Assembly (NCBI RefSeq): GCF_012927165.1
Contig: NZ_JABBGA010000011.1
Span: 88,399-152,398 of the forward strand
Length of the DNA stretch: 64,000 bases
Direction: 5' to 3'
Origin: Zoogloea dura
GTDB taxonomy: Bacteria > Pseudomonadota > Gammaproteobacteria > Burkholderiales > Rhodocyclaceae
Below the pieces are notes generated by a model, which saw nothing but the letters and a program-made list of their open reading frames with translations, was not told where the DNA came from and ran no database searches. A program made the position numbers and the translations under genes. Shown here piece by piece: positions 1 to 9,711 of the stretch. Positions within the stretch are counted from its first letter, which is position 1. Each line of letters opens with the position of its first letter.

Positions 1-2
1 AC

Positions 3-86
3 GTGCGCAACGACGACGACGTCCTGGCGGTGGATCTGGCATCCACGCTGGAGTGCCTCCGTTTATTGAGGCATTCGGCGCGCTGA
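3..86 (+). CDS. C-terminal fragment of an unidentified gene
   Basis: An open frame enters from the left edge and stops at a TGA at 84-86. Its 27 residues (acidic start with VRNDDD, then an amphipathic stretch with LECLRLL) look like the end of a real protein, and the next gene is convergent. The fragment is too short to name. A chance open frame cannot be excluded. Confidence 0.35.
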   Translation: MRNDDDVLAVDLASTLECLRLLRHSAR

Positions 87-127
87 AGGCCCGACGAGGG
101 CCGATCGAGTTCTGGCCCGGGGAGAGG

Positions 128-161
128 CGTGGGCGGGCAGCAGGGGGGCTGCCTGCCCACG
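128..161. terminator. Strong hairpin between convergent genes
   Basis: A 14-bp stem (128-141 with 148-161, one mismatch) closes a 6-nt G-rich loop. It sits seven bases past the stop of the GGDEF/EAL gene on the minus strand. There is no clear U-tract on either side, so it may act as a transcript 3'-end stabiliser or Rho-assisted terminator. Confidence 0.4.
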
Positions 162-167
162 TCCGGT

Positions 168-2696
168 TCAGGCGGCCTGCCAGAGGATGACACTGCCGCC
201 GGCTTCGATCGGCGGGTGGCGGCGGACCAGGCTTTCGATCTGCGCCGCCGGCACGGGCGGGCTGATCAGGTAGCCCTGGATCTTCTCGCAGCCGATGCTG
301 CGCAGGAATTTCAGCTGGGCTTCGGTCTCCACCCCTTCGGCTACCACTTCCAGCCCCAGCCGGTGGGCCAGCAGCACGGTGACGTCGCAGATGTCAGCGT
401 CGCTGGGGTCGGTCTCGATGTCCTTGACGAAGGAGCGGTCGATCTTCAGCGTGCGGATCGGGAAGAGCTTGAGGTAGGCCAGCGAGGAGTAGCCGGTGCC
501 GAAGTCGTCGATCGACAGGGACAGGCCGCTGCCGGTGAGGGCCCGCATCACCTCGATGGTCTCGTTGGGGGAGGCCATCGACACCGATTCGGTGACTTCC
601 AGGTCGAGCAGGCCGGCGTGCAGGCCATGGACCTCGAGCAGCTCGGCGATACGGGCTGGCAAGGTCTTGTCGAGGAATTGGCCGGTGCTCAGGTTGATCG
701 ACATCCGCAGCGGGTCGAGGCCAGCCTCGCGCCAGGCGCCGAGCTGGCGGCAGGCTTCCTGCAGCACCCAGTCGCCGATTGCGTCGATGATGCCGGCCTC
801 TTCCGCCACCGGGATGAACTCGGCCGGCGGGATGAGGCCGCGGCTGGGGTGATTCCAGCGGATCAGGGCCTCGACCCCCACCAGCCGGCCGCTGCGCAGG
901 TCGAGCTGGGGCTGGTAGTGGAGCACGAACTGCTCGCGCTCCAGGCCGCTGCGCAGTTCGGACTCGAGGGACAGGCGGCGGGTTGTCGCCGCGTTCATGC
1001 CTTCCGTGAAGAACTGGAAGTTGCCGCGACCCATGGCCTTGGCGTGGTACATGGCCACGTCGGCGTTCTTCAGGAGGTCGCCGATCTCGGTGGCGTCGTC
1101 CGGGTAGAGGCAGATGCCGATGCTGGGCGAGGTGCGCTGCTCCTGGCCGTTGATCAGGTAGGGCGCGGAAATGGCGCGGACGATCTTGTCGGCCACGTGG
1201 GCCGCATCGGTGGCGTCGGCCCCGTCCGGCAGGACCACCACGAACTCGTCGCCGCCCAGGCGCGCCACGATGTCGCTGGTTCGCACCGTGGCGCTCAGGC
1301 GCTTGGCCACCTGGATCAGCAACTCGTCGCCCACATGGTGGCCGAGGGTGTCGTTGATGGCCTTGAAGCGGTCGAGGTCGATCAGCATCAGGGCCAGGGA
1401 CATGCCGGTGCGCTGGCACAGCCCCACCGCCTGCGCGAGCTTTTCGTTGAGGCTGAAGCGGTTGGGCAGGTTGGTCAGGGTGTCGTGGTGGGCCAGGTGG
1501 CGGATCTGCTCCTCGGAGGCCTTCATCTCCGATATGTCGATGAAGTTGCCGATGTAGTTCTGCACCTGGCCGGCGGAATCCCGCACCATCGAGATGGACA
1601 GCCACTTGGGATAGGCCTCGCCGTCCCGCCGGCGGTCCCACAGTTCGCCCTGCCAGGCGCCGTTCTGTTCCAGGTCGGCCCACATTTCCCGATAGACCTC
1701 GGGGGGCGTGATGCCGGCTGACAGGATGCGCGGGTTCTGGCCCAGGACCTCCTCCTGACGGTAGCCGGTGAGCTTGGTGAAGGCCTGGTTGGTGGCCACT
1801 ATGCGGTTCTCCGCGTCGGTGACGATGATCGCCTCGTTGCTGTTGGAGAACACGGTGGCCAGCAGGCGCAGGTGCTCGTCGTTGCGTTTGCGTTCGGAGA
1901 TGTCCTGCACCGTGCCTTCGTAGCAGATGAACTCGCCCTGGGGGCCGCGTACGGTGTGGGCGTTTTCCGAGATCCAGATGCATGAGCCGTCGCGGCGCCG
2001 CACCTCGGACTCGAAGTTGATCACCTCGCCGTGCATTGCCATCAGGTGGCGGAAGCGGCGGCGCCTTTCGGGATCCACGTAGAGCCGGCTCTCGATGTCC
2101 GACAGGTCAGCCATCAGCTCCTCCGGCGTGGTGTAGCCGTAGAGGCGCGCCAGGGCCGGGTTGGCAGCCAGGTAGCGGCCTTCGCGGGTGGTCTGGAAGA
2201 TGCCCTCGGAGGCGTACTCGAAGATGTGGCGGTAGCGCAGCTCGGAATGGGCCAGGGCGTCCAGGGTGGCCTGGCGGGGCGTCACGTCTTCGATGAAGCC
2301 CTCGATGACCACCCGGCCTTCTTCGTCGGGTACCGTGATGCCGCGTTCGAGCACCCAGCGGGTCTCACCGTCGGCGGTCTGGATGCGGTATTGCACGGCG
2401 AAACGCTGGCCTTCCCGCGCGGCCCGGCGGATCTGCTCGCGGATCCGGGCCCGGTCTTCCGGGTGGGTGATGTTCTCCCAGCTGATGAAGGCGTTGTCTA
2501 CGATCTCGGCCGGCGCATAGCCGCACAGCCCGGTGCTGCCCTGGCTGACGAAGACCATGGTCCAGTGCTCGTCATCCAGGCAGCGGTACACCATCCCCTC
2601 CAGGTTGTTGACCAGGGTGTCGAGAATGCGGGTCCGGTCCACGGCCCTGGCGGTGAGGAAACTGTTGCGGCGGAGACGTCCTGCTTGGGCTTGCAC
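168..2696 (-). CDS. PAS-GGDEF-EAL cyclic-di-GMP signalling protein
   Basis: A predicted cytosolic protein of 842 residues with three PAS-type sensor domains (about 25-140, 150-270 and 275-395), a GGDEF diguanylate cyclase domain (about 398-565, intact GGDEF at 481-485) and an EAL phosphodiesterase domain (about 575-830, EAL at 609-611, DDFGTGYSSL at 730-739). Both catalytic signatures are intact, so it could make or degrade cyclic di-GMP; the net activity cannot be read from sequence. No membrane segment is seen. The start is a GTG with a weak ribosome site; it is the first usable start after an in-frame stop at 2736-2738. The gene stands alone, and a CRP/FNR-like palindrome lies 170 bp upstream. 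Confidence 0.9.
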   Translation of the reverse strand: MQAQAGRLRRNSFLTARAVDRTRILDTLVNNLEGMVYRCLDDEHWTMVFVSQGSTGLCGYAPAEIVDNAFISWENITHPEDRARIREQIRRAAREGQRFAVQYRIQTADGETRWVLERGITVPDEEGRVVIEGFIEDVTPRQATLDALAHSELRYRHIFEYASEGIFQTTREGRYLAANPALARLYGYTTPEELMADLSDIESRLYVDPERRRRFRHLMAMHGEVINFESEVRRRDGSCIWISENAHTVRGPQGEFICYEGTVQDISERKRNDEHLRLLATVFSNSNEAIIVTDAENRIVATNQAFTKLTGYRQEEVLGQNPRILSAGITPPEVYREMWADLEQNGAWQGELWDRRRDGEAYPKWLSISMVRDSAGQVQNYIGNFIDISEMKASEEQIRHLAHHDTLTNLPNRFSLNEKLAQAVGLCQRTGMSLALMLIDLDRFKAINDTLGHHVGDELLIQVAKRLSATVRTSDIVARLGGDEFVVVLPDGADATDAAHVADKIVRAISAPYLINGQEQRTSPSIGICLYPDDATEIGDLLKNADVAMYHAKAMGRGNFQFFTEGMNAATTRRLSLESELRSGLEREQFVLHYQPQLDLRSGRLVGVEALIRWNHPSRGLIPPAEFIPVAEEAGIIDAIGDWVLQEACRQLGAWREAGLDPLRMSINLSTGQFLDKTLPARIAELLEVHGLHAGLLDLEVTESVSMASPNETIEVMRALTGSGLSLSIDDFGTGYSSLAYLKLFPIRTLKIDRSFVKDIETDPSDADICDVTVLLAHRLGLEVVAEGVETEAQLKFLRSIGCEKIQGYLISPPVPAAQIESLVRRHPPIEAGGSVILWQAA

Positions 2697-3154
2697 GATG
2701 GAGTTGCCTGTCGGCGGGCTTGTTGATTGATAGACTCAAAGCAAGCGTTGTGCCGACCCTCTGCGCAGCCCCGCTCTACGGAATGGTCTTGATGCTGCAC
2801 TGCGGTAGTGCGCCTTTCCGGCGCCGGGCACCGCCATGGGGCGGGTTCTCCGCGGGTGGCTTGCGCGGTGATCTATATCACTAATTTTCCTGGCATTTAT
2901 GCGCTTTGCGAGTGCCTGTCCGTGCAGTTTTTGCGCCAGCCTCCAGCGCGCATGGTGTCCGGCCTGCCCTGAGTCGGTGCGGTGGTGCCGGCGGCCTGGT
3001 CCGGAGGTCCCTCACCGGAGGGCCGGGTGGCCGCGTGGCACGAGGACTGCGTTGGGGGGCATGCGGTCAGTCCGGGCCTGCGGATCGATACCGGTTGCGC
3101 GGCCTGGTCAAGAACCGGCGCAGCGACGACAGGGGGCTGGCCGGCCGCGCCGGC
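2697..3154. other. Intergenic region of about 460 bp without a convincing gene
   Basis: The region separates the GGDEF/EAL gene from the end of apaG. Open frames across it have no recognisable protein features and I do not accept them. The only notable element is an AT-rich patch around 2870-2900 holding a CRP/FNR-type palindrome. No tRNA or obvious small-RNA structure was seen. Confidence 0.5.
2868..2881. promoter_or_regulatory. CRP/FNR-family-like palindrome
   Basis: The sequence GTGATCTATATCAC is GTGAT-N4-ATCAC, compatible with CRP-type (GTGA-N6-TCAC) and close to FNR/DNR-type (TTGAT-N4-ATCAA) sites. It lies in an AT-rich patch about 170 bp upstream of the GGDEF/EAL start. No convincing -10 box is placed for it, so its target is uncertain. 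Confidence 0.35.
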
Positions 3155-3541
3155 TCAGTGCAGGGTGCGTGGCATGGCCAGGGTGAATTCGGGGATGTCG
3201 GCATCGAAGTGCCCGCCATCCTCTCCCACCATCTGGTAGCGGCCTTTCATGGTGCCCACCGGGGTGGCGATGGTGCAGCCGCTGGTGTATTCGAAGGCTT
3301 CGCCCGGCTTCAGCAGGGGTTGCTTGCCGATCACACCGCTGCCTTCCACCTCCTGCACCGCGCCGCCGGCATCGGTGATGATCCAGTGGCGTCCCAGCAA
3401 CTGGGCGCTGGCCGAACCGATGTTGCGGATGGTGATGTGGTAGGCGAACACGTAGCGGTCCGCTTCTACGCTGGATTGTTCTTCGATGAAGTGGGCAACC
3501 GCCGTGACCTCGATGGCCTTGGGGTGAGAGCTGGTGGTCAT
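3155..3541 (-). CDS. apaG: ApaG family protein
   Basis: A 128-residue protein of the ApaG fold, a fibronectin-III-like beta sandwich of the usual length. Matching features are the conserved core with [20 protein letters not shown] near residues 36-55, a G-x-GVIGK-P-L-PGE stretch in the middle and an MKGRYQMV strand near the end. The molecular role of ApaG is not settled; it has been linked to divalent cation resistance. The gene is divergent from rpe, with a 165-bp gap. A single ATG start is obvious. Confidence 0.93.
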   Translation of the reverse strand: MTTSSHPKAIEVTAVAHFIEEQSSVEADRYVFAYHITIRNIGSASAQLLGRHWIITDAGGAVQEVEGSGVIGKQPLLKPGEAFEYTSGCTIATPVGTMKGRYQMVGEDGGHFDADIPEFTLAMPRTLH

Positions 3542-3641
3542 TGTCTCTGCAGGGAGGGGGTTCGAAGAGCCGTCATTGAAACGGAATTGTCGCTCAGCCG
3601 CAACAGGCGAATCCCGCAGGGCAGGCCGCGCCTGTTGCGCG

Positions 3642-3670
3642 TTGGCGCTGGGTGGGCGGGCGGGTACACT
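3642..3670 (+). promoter_or_regulatory. Candidate sigma-70 promoter of rpe
   Basis: TTGGCG (3642-3647) and TACACT (3665-3670) are separated by 17 bp in the apaG-rpe divergent gap, which would give a leader of about 30 nt before the rpe ATG. This is a pattern match only. Confidence 0.35.
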
Positions 3671-3706
3671 GCGCAGCTTCCCGCTTCCACCCCGTCAGGC
3701 ATTTCC

Positions 3707-4399
3707 ATGACTTTCCGTATCGCTCCCAGCATCCTCTCCGCCAATTTCGCCAAGCTCGGCGAAGAGGTCGCCAACGTGATCGCCTCCGGCGCCGACTGGA
3801 TCCACTTCGACGTGATGGATAACCATTACGTGCCCAACCTGACCATCGGTCCCCTGGTCTGCGAGGCCATCCGTCCGTGTACCACGGCGCCGATCGACGT
3901 GCACCTGATGGTCAAGCCGGTGGACCGCATCGTCCCAGACTTCGCCAAGGCCGGTGCCAACATCATCACCTTCCACCCTGAAGCCTCCGAGCACATCGAC
4001 CGGACCCTTGGCCTGATCCGCGACAGCGGCTGCCAGGCCGGCCTGGTATTCAACCCGGCCACCCCGCTGAACTGGATGGACCACGTGATGGACAAGCTGG
4101 ACATCGTCCTGGTGATGAGCGTCAACCCGGGCTTCGGCGGCCAGTCCTTCATTCCCGGCGCCCTCGACAAGCTGCGCGAGGCTCGGGCCAAGATCGACGC
4201 CTACACGGCCCGCACGGGGCGGCAGATCCTGCTGGAGATCGACGGTGGCGTGAAGGTGGACAACATCGCCGAGATCGCGCGGGCCGGCGCCGACACCTTC
4301 GTGGCCGGCTCGGCTGTGTTCGGTGCCGGGAAGGACAGCGACCCGCAGCGCTACAACTCGGTGCTCGCCAATCTGCGCAGCGCCCTGGCCGGCATCTAG
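3707..4399 (+). CDS. rpe: Ribulose-phosphate 3-epimerase
   Basis: A cytosolic TIM-barrel enzyme of 230 residues interconverting ribulose 5-phosphate and xylulose 5-phosphate in the pentose phosphate and Calvin cycles. The start [10 protein letters not shown], the metal-site region [28 protein letters not shown] and the phosphate-binding end [12 protein letters not shown] are all present, and the length is normal. I chose the ATG at 3707 because it gives the family N-terminus; the frame is open further upstream without homology. Its TAG stop overlaps the stop of the convergent regulator gene within a shared CTAG. Confidence 0.97.
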   Translation: MTFRIAPSILSANFAKLGEEVANVIASGADWIHFDVMDNHYVPNLTIGPLVCEAIRPCTTAPIDVHLMVKPVDRIVPDFAKAGANIITFHPEASEHIDRTLGLIRDSGCQAGLVFNPATPLNWMDHVMDKLDIVLVMSVNPGFGGQSFIPGALDKLREARAKIDAYTARTGRQILLEIDGGVKVDNIAEIARAGADTFVAGSAVFGAGKDSDPQRYNSVLANLRSALAGI

Positions 4400-5337
4400 G
4401 CGCCAGCGCGGCGCCGGACCGAAGGGGGTACTCCCAGCACCCTCAGAAAGGCCCGGCGCATCCTTTCCCCATCGCCGAAGCCACAACGGCGGGCCACCGC
4501 CTGGACGGCTTCCTGGCTGCTCTCCAGGGCTGCGACAGCGGCCTCGACCCTCAGGCGCTCCACCGCCCGGGCCGGCGTGACGCCCACCTCCTGCACGAAG
4601 CGGCGGGAGAAATTACGGGGGCTCATGCAGGCCAGGGCGGCCAGCTGATCCACGTCCAGTCGTTCGTCCAGGTGGCGTCGCACGTGGTCGAGCAGGTTTG
4701 CGAAGGGGCTGCCCGGGGGCTGCATGTCCGCCATTTCCGAGAACTGTGACTGCCCGCCGGGGCGCCGGTAATACACCACCAGCTGGCGTGCCACCTGGCG
4801 GGCCACGGCTTCGCCGAGATCGTCGGCGATCAGGGCCAGGGCAAGGTCGATGCCGGCCGTGATGCCTGCGGAGGTCCACAGCGGGCCGTCCCGCACGAAG
4901 ATCTTGTCCGCATCCAGCTGCACCGCCGGAAAGCGGCGGCTGAAGCTGGGGCCGCGCCCCCAGTGCGTGGTGGCCTTCCTGCCGTCGAGCAGGCCGGCGC
5001 TGGCCAGCAGCCAGGCGCCGGAGCAGACGCTCGCGGTGCGGCGGGCGACCCGGGCCTGGCGGATCACCCAGGCAAGGGTCAGCGAGCACTCCGAGGCCGC
5101 ATCGACACCGGTCCCCCCGGCAATCAGAAGCGTGTCCGGCGCCTCCGCCGCGCTCAGGGGAACGCTCAGCAGCCGGGCCCCGCCGGAGCTCGGCACAAGG
5201 CCGCCGTCGAGGGACAGGATGTCCAGCCGGTAACTGTTGGGGACACAGTCGTTGGCGGCTTCGAAGGCGCCCAGGGGGCCGGCCGCATCGAGGAGCTGGA
5301 AGCCGGGGAAGATCAGCAGGCCGAGGATGCGGGACAT
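4396..5337 (-). CDS. GlxA-type AraC-family transcriptional regulator
   Basis: A 313-residue regulator with an N-terminal DJ-1/PfpI (class I amidotransferase-like) domain, about 1-185, carrying a nucleophile-elbow-like Cys in VCSGAW. A C-terminal AraC/XylS double helix-turn-helix (about 210-310) includes the [10 protein letters not shown] and [13 protein letters not shown] recognition-helix regions. Proteins of this type usually sense a small metabolite and control a neighbouring gene. Here the start is 85 bp from the divergent MFS transporter, which is the probable target (inference). Its stop overlaps that of rpe. Confidence 0.9.
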   Translation of the reverse strand: MSRILGLLIFPGFQLLDAAGPLGAFEAANDCVPNSYRLDILSLDGGLVPSSGGARLLSVPLSAAEAPDTLLIAGGTGVDAASECSLTLAWVIRQARVARRTASVCSGAWLLASAGLLDGRKATTHWGRGPSFSRRFPAVQLDADKIFVRDGPLWTSAGITAGIDLALALIADDLGEAVARQVARQLVVYYRRPGGQSQFSEMADMQPPGSPFANLLDHVRRHLDERLDVDQLAALACMSPRNFSRRFVQEVGVTPARAVERLRVEAAVAALESSQEAVQAVARRCGFGDGERMRRAFLRVLGVPPSVRRRAGA

Positions 5338-5422
5338 GGCATGAAAAGTGGGGTGTGTGTCATTTACGCCATCACTCTAGCCGGCGAGCATGGACGGGTC
5401 AAAGTCCTCCGGAGATCTCTCC

Positions 5423-6598
5423 ATGAACCGCAACCTGATCCTGCTGACTCTCAGCCAGGCCTTGATGATGACGGTGGTCGGGCTCCTGCTGTCCGCATCC
5501 GCGCTGGTCGGGGCCCGGCTGGCCGATTCGGCCGCCCTCGCAACCCTGCCGCTTGCCCTGCAATACCTGGTGACCCTGATGGCCCTGCCGCTCGCCTCGC
5601 GCCTGATGGCGCAGCGGGGGCGGCGGCCGGTATTCGTGGCTGGCGCGTTGTGCGGCGGGGCGGGCCTGCTGTTGGCGGCGGCGGGCATCGCTCTCGGGCG
5701 CTTCTCCCTGTTCTGCCTCGGTGCCGCCTGCGTGGGCGTGTATGGGGCGGTGGGGCAGTTCTACCGCTTTGCGGCGCTCGAGGCCGTGCCGCCCGCAGCG
5801 CGGGGCCGGGCGGTGTCCCTGACTCTCAGCGGCGGTGTGCTGGCCGCGTTTGCAGGCCCGGCGATCGCGCGGGTGACCCGGGATCTGCTGGACGCGCCTT
5901 TCCTGGCCAGCTTCCTGGGGCTGGTGGCATGCACGCTCTTGTCTGCCTTGCTGGCCATGGCGCTGCGCCTGCCCCGGGCCTCTCCCGGTGAGGCGACCCT
6001 GCCGTGCCGGCCCCTGCGCAGCCTGCTGGGTGACGGTGGCCTGCGGCTGGCCCTGGCGGGTGGGATGGTGGGTTACGGCGTGATGAACCTGCTGATGACC
6101 GCCACACCTCTGGCCATGCTCTGTGCCCGGCTGGATTTCGGGGCAACGGCTGGAGTGATCCAGTGGCACCTCGTGGCCATGTTCGCGCCGTCCTTCCTCA
6201 CGGGGGCGCTGATCGGACGCGTCGGCACGCGGGCCGTGATGGGGCTCGGCGGTGTGCTGACGCTGGGGGGCGTCGCCGTGGCCCTGTCGGGGACGGCGCT
6301 GGCGCATTTCCAGGTTGCTCTGGTGCTGCTGGGCGTGGGGTGGAACTTCCTCTATGTCGCTGCGACAAGCCTGCTGGCAGAGTCCTGGCGCGAGGAGGAC
6401 AAGGCGCGGGTGCAGGCAATCAATGACAGCCTGGTCTTCGGGGTGGTCAGCCTGGCCACTTTTGGTGCCGGCCCGCTGGTTGACCGCTTTGGCTGGGAGG
6501 CGGTGAACCGGTTGGCGGCGCTTCCTGTCGTGGCGCTGTTGGTGTGGGTTTGTCTCCAGCGGCTGAGGCGAGGGGGGGCGCTGGCGTCCCGGGGCTGA
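5423..6598 (+). CDS. MFS-family efflux transporter
   Basis: A 391-residue inner-membrane protein with about twelve hydrophobic helices and the typical MFS cytoplasmic loop between helices 2 and 3 (SRLMAQRGRRPVF). The second half repeats the loop as IGRVGTRAVMGLGG. The substrate is unknown. I chose the ATG at 5423, preceded by GGAG at 5411-5414, over an upstream in-frame ATG. It is divergent from the GlxA-type regulator, a common arrangement for a drug or metabolite exporter and its regulator. Confidence 0.88.
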   Translation: MNRNLILLTLSQALMMTVVGLLLSASALVGARLADSAALATLPLALQYLVTLMALPLASRLMAQRGRRPVFVAGALCGGAGLLLAAAGIALGRFSLFCLGAACVGVYGAVGQFYRFAALEAVPPAARGRAVSLTLSGGVLAAFAGPAIARVTRDLLDAPFLASFLGLVACTLLSALLAMALRLPRASPGEATLPCRPLRSLLGDGGLRLALAGGMVGYGVMNLLMTATPLAMLCARLDFGATAGVIQWHLVAMFAPSFLTGALIGRVGTRAVMGLGGVLTLGGVAVALSGTALAHFQVALVLLGVGWNFLYVAATSLLAESWREEDKARVQAINDSLVFGVVSLATFGAGPLVDRFGWEAVNRLAALPVVALLVWVCLQRLRRGGALASRG

Positions 6599-6673
6599 TC
6601 TCCGTATCCTCACTCCCTTTGCATTCCTGCCCGCGCCGAGGCCAGTCAGTCTCCGCGGCCATCGCGAGTATTC

Positions 6674-7351
6674 ATGGCCATGCACCCCCCCGCCGCTGTG
6701 CGTGCCGTCCTCTTCGATCTGGACGGCACCCTGCTCGATTCCATCCCCGACCTGTCCGAAGCCTGCCACCGCATGATGCTGGAGCTGGGGCGGGCGCCCC
6801 ATGACATCGAGGTGATCCGGAGCTTCGTCGGCAAGGGCATGCTCAACCTGGTGCGGCGCTGCCTCAGCGAGCACGGCACGGCCAGCGAGGCCGACATGGA
6901 GCGGGCCGTGGCGGCCTTCCAGCGCCACTACGCCGACGTCAATGGTGCGGCCACGCTGCTTTACGACGGGGTGGTGCCGGCCCTGCAGGCCTTGCGCGAG
7001 CGCGGCGTGGCGATGGCCTGCGTGACCAACAAGCCGACCGCCTTCACCGGGCCGCTGCTGGCGCGCATGGGGCTGGCCGATTACTTTGCCGTCACCGTAA
7101 GCGGTGACACCGTGGCCGAGAAGAAGCCCCATCCGGCGCCGCTGCGGCATGCCTGTGCGCTGCTCGGGGTGACGGCGGAGCAGGCCCTGATGATCGGCGA
7201 TTCGGCCAACGACGCCGAGGCCGCCCGTGCGGCCGGCATGCCGGTGCTGCTGGTCACCTATGGCTACAGCGAAGGCATGCCGGTAGACAGCATCGAATGC
7301 GACGGTCTACTATCCAGCCTCGTCGAAGCGCTCCCGCGCATTCTCGGCTGA
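6674..7351 (+). CDS. gph: Phosphoglycolate phosphatase (HAD superfamily)
   Basis: A 225-residue HAD hydrolase that should dephosphorylate 2-phosphoglycolate, from Rubisco oxygenation or DNA repair. Motif I is DLDGTLLDS near residue 15, motif II VTNKP near 116, and motif III/IV K-KPHP and GDSANDAEAA near 175. Its neighbours rpe and trpE match the rpe-gph-trpE order common in proteobacteria, but here the regulator/transporter pair separates rpe from gph. Other HAD substrates are possible; the context favours Gph. Confidence 0.92.
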   Translation: MAMHPPAAVRAVLFDLDGTLLDSIPDLSEACHRMMLELGRAPHDIEVIRSFVGKGMLNLVRRCLSEHGTASEADMERAVAAFQRHYADVNGAATLLYDGVVPALQALRERGVAMACVTNKPTAFTGPLLARMGLADYFAVTVSGDTVAEKKPHPAPLRHACALLGVTAEQALMIGDSANDAEAARAAGMPVLLVTYGYSEGMPVDSIECDGLLSSLVEALPRILG

Positions 7352-7370
7352 AAAAACGGAAACCATTCCA

Positions 7371-7466
7371 GTGACCCGCAAGCGCACGATCTTCGTAGAG
7401 GAGTTCCCTGCCGTTCGTATCCCCCGCTCTGGCGGATGCGGCGGCCGGTCATGGCTGTTCGCCTGA
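7371..7466 (+). CDS. Possible trpE leader ORF with one Trp codon
   Basis: A 31-codon frame starting with GTG lies in the 188-bp gap between gph and trpE and ends 73 bp before the trpE ATG. It holds a single TGG codon three codons before its last sense codon. A leader peptide for attenuation usually has several tandem Trp codons, the ribosome site is weak and no terminator with a U-tract follows. It is listed as a candidate only. Confidence 0.2.
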   Translation: MTRKRTIFVEEFPAVRIPRSGGCGGRSWLFA

Positions 7467-7539
7467 ATTTGCCCTGAATGGTCGCGGGCCCGCCCCGTGA
7501 TACCCTCGCGAAAAAGCATCATGCACTTCCGGAGTCTCC

Positions 7540-9012
7540 ATGACCGAAGCCGAATTCCACGCCCTGGCCGCCCAGGGCTATAACCGCATCCCGGTTACGC
7601 TCGAAACCTTTGCGGATCTCGACACCCCCCTCTCCGTCTACCTGAAGCTGGCCAATGCGCCCAACACCTACCTGCTCGAATCCGTGCAGGGGGGAGAGCG
7701 CTTCGGACGCTATTCCATCATCGGCCTGGCTGCCTCCACCCGCATCGAGGTGCATGGCCGTTCGGTGTTGCTGCTGGCCAACGACCGCCTGATCGAACGC
7801 CGCGACTACGGCGATCCGCTCAACTACGTGGCCGAGTTCATGGACCGCATCAAGGTGCCGCCGCGCGACCACCTGCCGCGCTTTGCCGGCGGCCTGGTGG
7901 GCTGCTTCGGCTACGACACCGTGCGCTACATCGAGCCGCGCCTGGCCAGGACCGAGAAGAAGGACGCCTTGGGTACGCCCGACATCCTGCTGCTGCTGTC
8001 CGAAGAGATCGCCATCGTCGACAACCTGTCCGGCAAGCTGACCCTGGTGGTCTATGCCGAGCCGGAAGTGCCCAACGCCTATCCCCGCGCGGTGCGCCGC
8101 CTCAAGGAGCTGCTGGGCAAGCTGCGCGAGCCGGTCAAGGTGCCCGACGAGACCCGCGCCGCGTCCGCCGAAGCCGTCTCCAGCTTTGGCGAGGACGCCT
8201 TCAAGGCGGCCGTGCAGAAGGCCAAGGACTACATCGTCGAGGGCGACATCATGCAGGTGGTGCTGTCCCAGCGCATGAGCAAGCCCTTCGGCGCCAGCCC
8301 CCTGTCCCTGTACCGGGCGATCCGCAGCCTCAACCCCTCGCCCTACATGTTCTATTTCAACTTCGAGGACTTCCAGGTGGTCGGCGCGTCGCCCGAGATC
8401 CTGGTGCGTCTCGAGGATGATGAAGTCACCGTGCGTCCCATCGCCGGCACCCGCAAGCGCGGTGTCAATCACGAGGAGGACGTGGCCCTCGAGAAGGAAC
8501 TGCTGGCCGACGAGAAGGAGCGCGCCGAGCACCTGCAACTCCTTGACCTGGGCCGCAACGACTGCGGTCGGGTGGCCCAGACCGGCAGCGTGCGGGTCAC
8601 CGAGCAATTCACGGTGGAGCGCTACTCCCACGTGATGCACATCGTCTCCAACGTGGAAGGCAAGCTCAAGGACGGGCTCAACGCCCTGGCGGTGCTGCGC
8701 GCCACCTTCCCGGCGGGCACCGTGTCCGGCGCGCCCAAGCTGCGCGCCATGGAGATCATCGACGAGCTGGAGCCGACCAAGCGCGGCATCTATGCCGGGT
8801 CGGTGGGCTACCTCGGCTTCCACGGCGACATGGACCTGGCCATCGCCATCCGCACCGCGGTGGTCAAGGACGGCCAGATCCATGTGCAGGCCGGCGCCGG
8901 CATCGTCGCCGATTCCAATCCCGAATCCGAATGGCAGGAAACCCAGAACAAGGCCCGCGCCATGCTGCGCGCCGCCGAGATCGCCGAAGCCGGGCTCGAC
9001 ACCCGGCTGTGA
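7540..9012 (+). CDS. trpE: Anthranilate synthase component I
   Basis: A 490-residue chorismate-utilising enzyme converting chorismate to anthranilate, with ammonia supplied by TrpG. The N-terminal tryptophan-feedback region carries the LLES motif near residue 45. The catalytic half has the PIAGTRKRG motif near residue 306, the LGRNDCGRV region and [16 protein letters not shown] near the end. The length is normal. The ATG at 7540 is preceded by a GGAG. It is the first gene of a trpEGDC group. Confidence 0.97.
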   Translation: MTEAEFHALAAQGYNRIPVTLETFADLDTPLSVYLKLANAPNTYLLESVQGGERFGRYSIIGLAASTRIEVHGRSVLLLANDRLIERRDYGDPLNYVAEFMDRIKVPPRDHLPRFAGGLVGCFGYDTVRYIEPRLARTEKKDALGTPDILLLLSEEIAIVDNLSGKLTLVVYAEPEVPNAYPRAVRRLKELLGKLREPVKVPDETRAASAEAVSSFGEDAFKAAVQKAKDYIVEGDIMQVVLSQRMSKPFGASPLSLYRAIRSLNPSPYMFYFNFEDFQVVGASPEILVRLEDDEVTVRPIAGTRKRGVNHEEDVALEKELLADEKERAEHLQLLDLGRNDCGRVAQTGSVRVTEQFTVERYSHVMHIVSNVEGKLKDGLNALAVLRATFPAGTVSGAPKLRAMEIIDELEPTKRGIYAGSVGYLGFHGDMDLAIAIRTAVVKDGQIHVQAGAGIVADSNPESEWQETQNKARAMLRAAEIAEAGLDTRL

Positions 9013-9125
9013 TCGGAACGGGAGCGGTGGCCGCGCGCCGGCCCCTCCCCGGGTTTGCCTCCCCTGCGCACCCGCCCGCTACGGCCGGTGCCGCGACTGA
9101 ACAAGACCGGAAAGGATGACCAGCC

Positions 9126-9698
9126 ATGTTGCTGATGATCGACAACTACGACAGCTTTACCTACAACCTCGTGCAGTACTTCGGCGAACTCGGTGCCGAG
9201 GTCAAGGTGTTCCGCAACGACGAAATCACCGTCGAGCAGATCGGCCTGATGAAGCCCGACCAGATCGTCGTCTCGCCGGGGCCTTGCTCGCCGGCTGAGG
9301 CCGGCATCTCGGTGGCCGCCATCAAGGAGTTTGCCGGCAGGATCCCGCTGCTCGGCGTGTGCCTGGGCCACCAGAGCATCGGTGCGGCCTTCGGCGGCCG
9401 CATCGTGCATGCCAAGAAGCTGATGCACGGCAAGGTGTCGCCGGTGCATCACCTGGACAAGGGCGTGTTCAAGGGCCTGCCCAATCCGCTGACCTGCACC
9501 CGCTACCATTCCCTGGCCATCGAGCGGGAAAGCCTGCCCGACTGCCTGGAGGTGACCGCCTGGACCGACGACGGCGAGATCATGGGCGTACGCCACAAGA
9601 CCCTGGAGGTCGAGGGCGTGCAGTTCCACCCGGAGTCCATCCTCACCGAGCGCGGTCATGATCTGCTGCGCAACTTCCTCGAACAATCCCATGCCTGA
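9126..9698 (+). CDS. trpG: Anthranilate synthase component II (glutamine amidotransferase)
   Basis: A 190-residue class I glutamine amidotransferase that releases ammonia for TrpE. The catalytic Cys79 lies in LGVCLGHQ, and the His/Glu pair in VQFHPES near residue 172. [20 protein letters not shown] is the family N-terminus. TrpG of this type also serves p-aminobenzoate synthesis in some bacteria (PabA role); no separate pabA is visible here. It lies 113 bp after trpE and 13 bp before trpD. Confidence 0.96.
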   Translation: MLLMIDNYDSFTYNLVQYFGELGAEVKVFRNDEITVEQIGLMKPDQIVVSPGPCSPAEAGISVAAIKEFAGRIPLLGVCLGHQSIGAAFGGRIVHAKKLMHGKVSPVHHLDKGVFKGLPNPLTCTRYHSLAIERESLPDCLEVTAWTDDGEIMGVRHKTLEVEGVQFHPESILTERGHDLLRNFLEQSHA

Positions 9699-9711
9699 CC
9701 GGAGCGCCGCC

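Noticed and set aside
2899..3706. Plus-strand open frames between the GGDEF gene and rpe
   Set aside because: The translation is Arg/Gly/Pro-rich without homology and overlaps apaG antisense. The rpe N-terminus begins at 3707.
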